Source: Pseudomonas sp. UBA1879 (GTDB taxonomy: Bacteria; Pseudomonadota; Gammaproteobacteria; Pseudomonadales; Pseudomonadaceae). Taken from it: a DNA stretch of 64,000 nucleotides. Location: the NCBI RefSeq assembly GCF_002338065.1, contig NZ_DDHJ01000013.1, positions 82,275 to 146,274 of the forward strand, read 5' to 3'. Positions 59,368 to 64,000 of this stretch are shown here, one piece after another; the first letter of the stretch is position 1, and the number at the start of each line of letters is the position of its first letter. A model generated the notes under the pieces. The model saw nothing but the letters and a program-made list of their open reading frames with translations, ran no database searches and was not told the DNA's origin. A program made the translations under genes and the position numbers.

Positions 59368-59476
59368 CAATGGCTTCCGGGATTGGCCTTGAGGTACGCC
59401 ACTTTCTCCTGCAACCTCGTCCACTGCGGCTCGTTCGGCGCGAAGGGGCTGCGCCACAGCTTGACGCGCAAGCTGT
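59368..59476 (-). pseudogene. Duplicated 3' tail of the NicB-like gene
   Basis: Bases 59368-59447 repeat the last ~78 bases of the gene ending at 59770 (59770-59849), with few changes, and encode FAPNEPQWTRLQEKVAYLKA and NPGSH with the same stop codon. The frame continues upstream to about residue SLRVKLWRSP, which differs from the parent gene, and ends at a REP element. It is a gene fragment without start, left by local duplication, or the remnant of a second paralogue. Confidence 0.8.
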
Positions 59477-59605
59477 AGGAGCGTGGCTTGTCCCGCGATC
59501 GGCGGGGAACCCGTCGCAAAACCGGACGACGCTGTATGCCTGATACACCGCATATACCGACCTACGCGACCCAGGCGCGATCGCGGGACAAGCCACGCTC
59601 CTACA
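59474..59605. repeat. REP pair with 27-bp perfect arms
   Basis: TGTAGGAGCGTGGCTTGTCC... (59474-59500) and its complement (59579-59605) flank 78 bp. This TAGGAGCGTGGCTTGTCCCGCG sequence is a different REP family from those elsewhere in the window. It directly abuts the duplicated NicB tail. Confidence 0.92.
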
Positions 59606-59670
59606 ACAGGAACATGCATCAATGGGTGCCGGGCGTAGTCCGTGCGAGTGCCGGAATCACGCCACCATTT

Positions 59671-59758
59671 GTAGGAGTGAGCTTGCTCGCGATAAGGCGG
59701 TGTTTAGCGAAATAGCCGTGACTGACGCACCGCTATCGCGAACACGCTCACTCCTACA
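59671..59758. repeat. REP pair, TGTAGGAGTGAGCTTGCTCGCGA family
   Basis: Left arm from about 59671 (GTAGGAGTGAGCTTGCTCGC) and imperfect right arm CGCGAACACGCTCACTCCTA up to 59757, just downstream of the NicB-like stop. Confidence 0.85.
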
Positions 59759-59769
59759 CGGGTGCTGAT

Positions 59770-62700
59770 TCAATGGCTTCCGGGATTGGCCTTGAGGTAC
59801 GCCACTTTCTCCTGCAATCCCGTCCACTGTGGTTCGTTCGGCGCGAAGCGGTTACGCAGGTAGGCTGAGAGATCGCTGATCTGCGTGTCGCTCAAGCTGT
59901 CCTTGAAACCCGGCATGTAGCCCAAATCCGGGGTGGCCGGGTTGGAGATGCCCTTTTGAATCACTTTGATCAGATTGTCCGGCAGCGCGCTGTGGACGTT
60001 GGTGTTGTTGGCCAACGAAGGTCTCACGCCAAACAATGTCGGCCCCAAGCCATCGGCGTGACAACCCTGACACGACCCCTCGAACACCCGTTGGCCATTG
60101 CTCAACGCCTGGGCTGAAACCCTCGCTTGAGCGGTCGGCGCGGGCGTTGCTGACGACCCCGTCGCGGGTGCCGCATCAACGCCGCCATTCAGTGAAGCCA
60201 GGTACACTGCGATCGCTCGCACATCCGATTTCGGCAACTTCGCCAGTTCCGAGACCACCGGCCCCATCGGCCCAGCCGCGACGCCATGGGCATCGGAATA
60301 GCCCGAGCTCAGGTAATTGAACAGATGATCTTCAGTCCACGGGGTCGGCGATTTCGACAGGCTGTTGAGCGCGGGCGCCTCCCAGCCGTCGACCATTCCG
60401 CCCGCCAGAAACGACGCCCCGCCCTTCTCCGCGCCCATCAGGTTGCGGGGCGAATGGCAGGCAGCGCAGTGGCCCAATCCGTTGACCAGGTACTGCCCGC
60501 GATTCCACTGTGCGCTTTGCTCAGGCTTGGCCTGCACCTCGCCCTTGCGCAGAAACAGCGCGTTCCAGCCCGCCATCAACGGCCGCATATTGAACGGGAA
60601 CTGCATGGCGTTGGCCGGCTGCACGTGTTTGACCGGGGTTTGCGACATCAGATAGGCGTACAGCGCCTGCATGTCGGCATCGTCGATATTTCGGAACGCG
60701 GTGTAGGGAAACGCCGGATACAGGTGTTTGCCATCGCGACTGATGCCGTCGCGCATCGCCCGTTCGAACGCCGGATAGGACCAGTTGCCGATGCCCGTTT
60801 CGGGATCCGGCGTGAGGTTGCTGCTATATAAAGTGCCGAAAGGGGTTTGCATCGCCAGGCCGCCCGCGTTTTTCACGCCGCCAGGGGCGGTATGGCAAAC
60901 CGCGCAATCCCCCGCCGACGCCAACAATCGACCACGCTCCAGGGTCGCGGCGGACCAGGTGCCCGCGCTTGGCGGTGCTATCGGCGCGATCTCGGCGCGC
61001 CAGGGCAATGCCGTCGCCGCCACCCCCAGCACCGCGCCGAACGCGGCGAACAACGAGCCGAACAGCCATTTCGAGCGTTTGGCTTTCGGCGATTCCGGCG
61101 GGTTTTGGCTGGCGTCGTTGCCAGCGGTTTTCAGTGCCGCCAATACCCGCTCCGCTGTGATCGGCAGCTCGCGGAAACGAATGCCCGTGGCGTCGTAAAT
61201 GGCGTTGGCAATCGCGGCGGCGCTGGGCACCGACGCCGACTCCCCTGCCCCCATCGGCGGTTCGGCCTGACGGGGCATCATCATGACGTCGACCTTGGGC
61301 ACCTCCGGGAACGTCAGGATCGGATAACCACCCCACTCCTGACTGGCGATGGTCGATTCCTCGAAGGTCACCCGCTCCTTGAGCACGCGGCTGGTGGACT
61401 GAATCACGTTGCCGTGAATCTGGTGCTGGACCCCGGCCGGGTTGACCATCATGCCCGCGTCGTGACCAATCACCACCCGCGTCACAGACACATCGCCGGT
61501 GTGTTTGTCCACCGCCACGTCCGCGACCCACGCCGCCCACGCCGCGCCGAAGCCGGGAAACTTGCTGTGGATGTAACGGGCGTAGGCGAATCCTCGACCG
61601 CGCAGTACACCGTCTTCTTCCGGGGTTTGCATCGGCTGGGTACGCGGCGACCAGTCGGCACGGGCCGCGGTGGCCTTGACCAGCTCCGAGGCGCGCTCGT
61701 CGTGCAAATAGCGCAGGCGGTATTCGACGGGATCGACGCCTGCCGCGAAAGCGAGTTCGTCGATGTAGGATTCATGAGCGAAGGTGTTGGGAAGCGCCGA
61801 CACGCCGCGCATCCACGAGGCGCGGACGATGGGCGCCATGTCGTTGATGGTCACCCGCATGTGCTCGATGTCGTAAGGCGGAATGGACGTGCGATCGCCC
61901 ATCTCGAACATCACTGGCACCGGCTCGACGCGCCCGGTCAACAGCAACGCCAGCGTCGGCGAATTGTTGGACGGGTAGCTGGTGGTGAAGTCGTAACCGG
62001 CAATGTCGCCTTCGCGGGTCAGGCCGCCATCCACTTCCATCAGTTGCGCAGTGCCTTTGGGCTCCCATGCGTGTTCCTGCTCGCGGGTCAGTTGCACGCG
62101 CACCGGTCGACCCACGGCTTTGGACAGTAAGACCGCGTCGGCACAGACGTCATCGGCGCAATTACGGCCATAGCACCCCGCCGCTTCCATGCGGATGATC
62201 TCGATCTTTTCTTCCGGGTATTCCAGCAGCCAGGCGATATCAGCGCGCAGCATGTGAGGGTTTTGCGTACCGGACCAGATCCGGATGCTGTCTTCGCTGT
62301 AGTCCGCCAGCCCGCAAGAGGGTCCGATGCAGCCGTGGATCTGGTAGGGCCACAGATATTTGCGGGTCATCCGTTCGCTGGCGTTGCTCAGGGCTTCATC
62401 TACATTGCCCTTGTCCAGCACCACCCGCTGCACATGAGGGTTGTCACGAATCGCCTGCTCGACATCGCTCATGTCCGGCAACAGATGCTGCCAGGGCTTC
62501 CAACTGACCTGCAGTTCTTTGGCGGCTTTGGCGGCCTGTTCTTCACGCATCGCGACGATGCCGATGAAATCCCCACTCACCACGACCCGCACGATCCCAG
62601 GGATGTGCGCGATGGAAGACTCGTCAACACCCAACAGACTGGTGCCGACGAATTCGCCCGTGTCGTACCCGGCGTACGGCGGGCGCACGACACGACCGTG

Positions 62701-63351
62701 AAGCATGTCGGGCAGGCGCATGTCGTGAACGTAGGTCAGCTCCCCAGTAGCCTTGCCCGGAATGTCCACCCTTTGTGCGACGGTGCCCACCAGCTTGTAG
62801 TCTTCGAGACGCTTGAGCGGTGCGTCACCGGAAATGCGCAACTCGATGTGCTGGTCGGTCAGCAGTTCACCGAAGCGACTGCTGCGACCGTCGGGGGCCG
62901 TGATCACGCCGTTTTCGATGACCAGCGTGTCCGCGCCCATCCCCCAACGTTGCGCCGCTGCATTTAATAGATAGCGGCGGGCTTCGGCAGCGGCGTTGCG
63001 CAGCGGGATCGCTGAAATCTGCAGCGTGGCGCTGGCGATGGTCGCGCCTTGATTTGGCGCTCGCTCGGTGTCGCCGAGGATCATGGTCACCTGATCCATG
63101 CGCAGGTCGAGTTCTTCGGCGACGATCTGCGCCAGCGATGTGCGAATGCCGGTGCCGAGGTCGACATGCCCGTTGAAAGCGTAAACCGTGTCGTCCTGAT
63201 CGATGGCGATGAACAGCCCCAGCTCCTTGGGCTTGACCGTCGGCGTACCGCCTTTGGCGACGGGACCGGACGGCGGCAGGATGTCATCGACGATCAACAG
63301 AACACCGTTTTTGGCCAGAAGGGAATCGCGAGTGGGCGTGGTCTGGGTCAT
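59770..63351 (-). CDS. Molybdopterin-binding dehydrogenase fused to a triheme cytochrome c (NicB-like)
   Basis: A 1193-aa oxidoreductase. The xanthine-dehydrogenase-type molybdenum domain covers about 1-740 (HVDLGTGIRTSLAQI, QNPHMLR, GSPP-like PPMGAGESASVPS with the active Glu). A membrane segment follows at about 755-775 (LFGSLFAAFGAVLGVAATAL), then three CxxCH heme sites: CAVCH (~814), CAACH (~962), CQGCH (~1093). This layout is that of NicB of nicotinate dehydrogenase (1187 aa in P. putida), so nicotinate hydroxylation or an aldehyde-type substrate is possible. Its partner is the 2Fe-2S subunit 13 bp upstream. The genes nicC/D/X/F are not in this window. Confidence 0.9.
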   Translation of the reverse strand: MTQTTPTRDSLLAKNGVLLIVDDILPPSGPVAKGGTPTVKPKELGLFIAIDQDDTVYAFNGHVDLGTGIRTSLAQIVAEELDLRMDQVTMILGDTERAPNQGATIASATLQISAIPLRNAAAEARRYLLNAAAQRWGMGADTLVIENGVITAPDGRSSRFGELLTDQHIELRISGDAPLKRLEDYKLVGTVAQRVDIPGKATGELTYVHDMRLPDMLHGRVVRPPYAGYDTGEFVGTSLLGVDESSIAHIPGIVRVVVSGDFIGIVAMREEQAAKAAKELQVSWKPWQHLLPDMSDVEQAIRDNPHVQRVVLDKGNVDEALSNASERMTRKYLWPYQIHGCIGPSCGLADYSEDSIRIWSGTQNPHMLRADIAWLLEYPEEKIEIIRMEAAGCYGRNCADDVCADAVLLSKAVGRPVRVQLTREQEHAWEPKGTAQLMEVDGGLTREGDIAGYDFTTSYPSNNSPTLALLLTGRVEPVPVMFEMGDRTSIPPYDIEHMRVTINDMAPIVRASWMRGVSALPNTFAHESYIDELAFAAGVDPVEYRLRYLHDERASELVKATAARADWSPRTQPMQTPEEDGVLRGRGFAYARYIHSKFPGFGAAWAAWVADVAVDKHTGDVSVTRVVIGHDAGMMVNPAGVQHQIHGNVIQSTSRVLKERVTFEESTIASQEWGGYPILTFPEVPKVDVMMMPRQAEPPMGAGESASVPSAAAIANAIYDATGIRFRELPITAERVLAALKTAGNDASQNPPESPKAKRSKWLFGSLFAAFGAVLGVAATALPWRAEIAPIAPPSAGTWSAATLERGRLLASAGDCAVCHTAPGGVKNAGGLAMQTPFGTLYSSNLTPDPETGIGNWSYPAFERAMRDGISRDGKHLYPAFPYTAFRNIDDADMQALYAYLMSQTPVKHVQPANAMQFPFNMRPLMAGWNALFLRKGEVQAKPEQSAQWNRGQYLVNGLGHCAACHSPRNLMGAEKGGASFLAGGMVDGWEAPALNSLSKSPTPWTEDHLFNYLSSGYSDAHGVAAGPMGPVVSELAKLPKSDVRAIAVYLASLNGGVDAAPATGSSATPAPTAQARVSAQALSNGQRVFEGSCQGCHADGLGPTLFGVRPSLANNTNVHSALPDNLIKVIQKGISNPATPDLGYMPGFKDSLSDTQISDLSAYLRNRFAPNEPQWTGLQEKVAYLKANPGSH

Positions 63352-63364
63352 AGGGGTATCCGGT

Positions 63365-63853
63365 TCAAAGCGAGTGACGAGCGGCCCGCATGACCGCGCG
63401 AAGGATTTCGAGGTGGGTGCCGCAGCGGCACAGATTGGCCGAGAGCTCGTTGCGGATCTGTGCCTCGGTGGGGTGCGGGTTGCGGTCGAGCAAGGCTTTG
63501 GCAGTCATGATCATGCCGTTCATGCAGTAACCGCACTGCGCGGCCTGCTCGTCGATGAACGCCTGTTGCACCGGATGCGGGCACGCTCGGGAACCGATGC
63601 CTTCCAGGGTGGTGATCTCCCGCCCTTCGGCGCCGGCCAGCGGGAACACGCAGGACCGCGCCGCCACCCCGTCGATGATCACCGTGCAGGCGCCGCACTC
63701 GCCCAAGCCACAGCCGTATTTCGGTCCGTTGAGTGCCAAGTCATTGCGCAGGACCAGTAGCAACGGGGTGTCCGCCATGGCCGTGACGGACGTTGCTTGT
63801 CCGTTGACTTGAAGCGTCACGGTCCGCTCTCCCGCGACCTTGGGCTCGCTCAT
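63365..63853 (-). CDS. 2Fe-2S subunit of the molybdenum dehydrogenase (NicA-like)
   Basis: A 162-aa iron-sulfur protein with two 2Fe-2S domains: plant-type site GCGLGECGACTV...SC (about 48-75) and the helical site CGYCMNGM...LCRCG (about 105-150). It passes electrons from the molybdenum site of the next gene, 13 bp downstream. The overall size is close to NicA. ATG 63853. It is likely the first gene of the operon. Confidence 0.93.
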   Translation of the reverse strand: MSEPKVAGERTVTLQVNGQATSVTAMADTPLLLVLRNDLALNGPKYGCGLGECGACTVIIDGVAARSCVFPLAGAEGREITTLEGIGSRACPHPVQQAFIDEQAAQCGYCMNGMIMTAKALLDRNPHPTEAQIRNELSANLCRCGTHLEILRAVMRAARHSL

Positions 63854-63888
63854 CTCGCCTTCCCTATCTGTTACCGAGTGTCTCGGCC

Positions 63889-63916
63889 TTTTCGTGAAGT
63901 GATTACTTCATGAAAA
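63889..63916. promoter_or_regulatory. Operator-like palindrome in nicAB-like promoter region
   Basis: TTTTCGTGAAGT (63889-63900) and ACTTCATGAAAA (63905-63916) are inverted 12-bp arms with one mismatch and a 4-nt spacer (GATT). They lie 36 bp upstream of the start codon of the NicA-like gene. Confidence 0.6.
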
Positions 63917-63976
63917 GAGAGCAGGAAGCGTGCCAGCGGGGAAATGGGTGTAGCAAGCAGCTACCTGATGATCGAA

Positions 63977-64000
63977 TGTCAGGAGCGCGCTTGCCCGCGA
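63977..64000. repeat. REP half-site cut by window end
   Basis: CAGGAGCGCGCTTGCCCGCGA at the very end is a TAGGAGCGCGCTTGCCCGCGA-type REP, incomplete because the window stops. Confidence 0.7.

Overview
The window looks like a Pseudomonas chromosome, fluorescens/syringae-like. The DNA is GC-rich with strongly GC-biased third codon positions. The proteins read as typical Pseudomonas core and accessory families, and the intergenic spaces carry the REP/BIME-type palindromes of that genus (GTAGGAGCCGGCTTGCTGGC and relatives). No insertion sequence, integrase, prophage, CRISPR array or rRNA was found; there is one tRNA, tRNA-Ser(GGA).

Layout. 1-7.4 kb: the tail of a SulP transporter with STAS domain, a dCache chemoreceptor, an isochorismatase-fold hydrolase, a LysR/SDR divergent pair, tRNA-Ser with promoter and terminator, an orphan PseH-like acetyltransferase, an XRE regulator and a DUF4124 protein. 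7.4-13 kb: an NTF2-like protein with an NCS1 permease, a small acidic protein, a crotonase, a PlsC-type acyltransferase and CorA. 13-19.5 kb: a REP array, a class I glutamine amidotransferase, a fatty acid oxidation pair (FadB/J-type fusion and thiolase), then a 31-aa membrane peptide next to a rhodanese without its cysteine. 19.5-24 kb: a three-gene ATP-grasp / alpha-E / transglutaminase operon, a candidate structured sRNA and an RraB-like protein. 24-30 kb: an LTA-synthase-type phosphoglycerol transferase, another REP array, small membrane proteins, a GNAT enzyme and an ankyrin protein.

30-42 kb is the best conserved block. DUF3509 sits behind a good sigma-54 promoter; next come a LuxR solo, an acireductone dioxygenase relative, an MFS transporter, aroC, an alpha/beta hydrolase, a coiled-coil membrane protein, prmB, an isochorismatase-fold protein, a Smr protein, folE and a glutaredoxin-like protein. 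From memory this parallels P. aeruginosa PA1674-PA1685, but mtnB and mtnC are absent and the surviving MtnD has lost one metal ligand (His to Gln).

42-64 kb: a GST, an aminotransferase divergent from a MarR regulator with two identical operator-like palindromes, a BenE transporter, an HBM-type chemoreceptor, an LD-carboxypeptidase, an MscS channel fused to a cyclic-nucleotide-binding domain, TetR, a 1-kb REP array holding a 338-bp tandem duplication, an SDR and an MDR reductase, a TonB-dependent receptor with a Fur-like site, PssA with TetR, and a nicotinate-dehydrogenase-like NicA/NicB pair whose 3' tail is duplicated downstream.

No clearly new multi-gene system stands out. The most testable observations are the sigma-54/UAS arrangement before DUF3509, the relict MtnD, the paired MarR operators, the structured sRNA candidate and the duplicated NicB tail. 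All assignments are by reading motifs; no database search was run.
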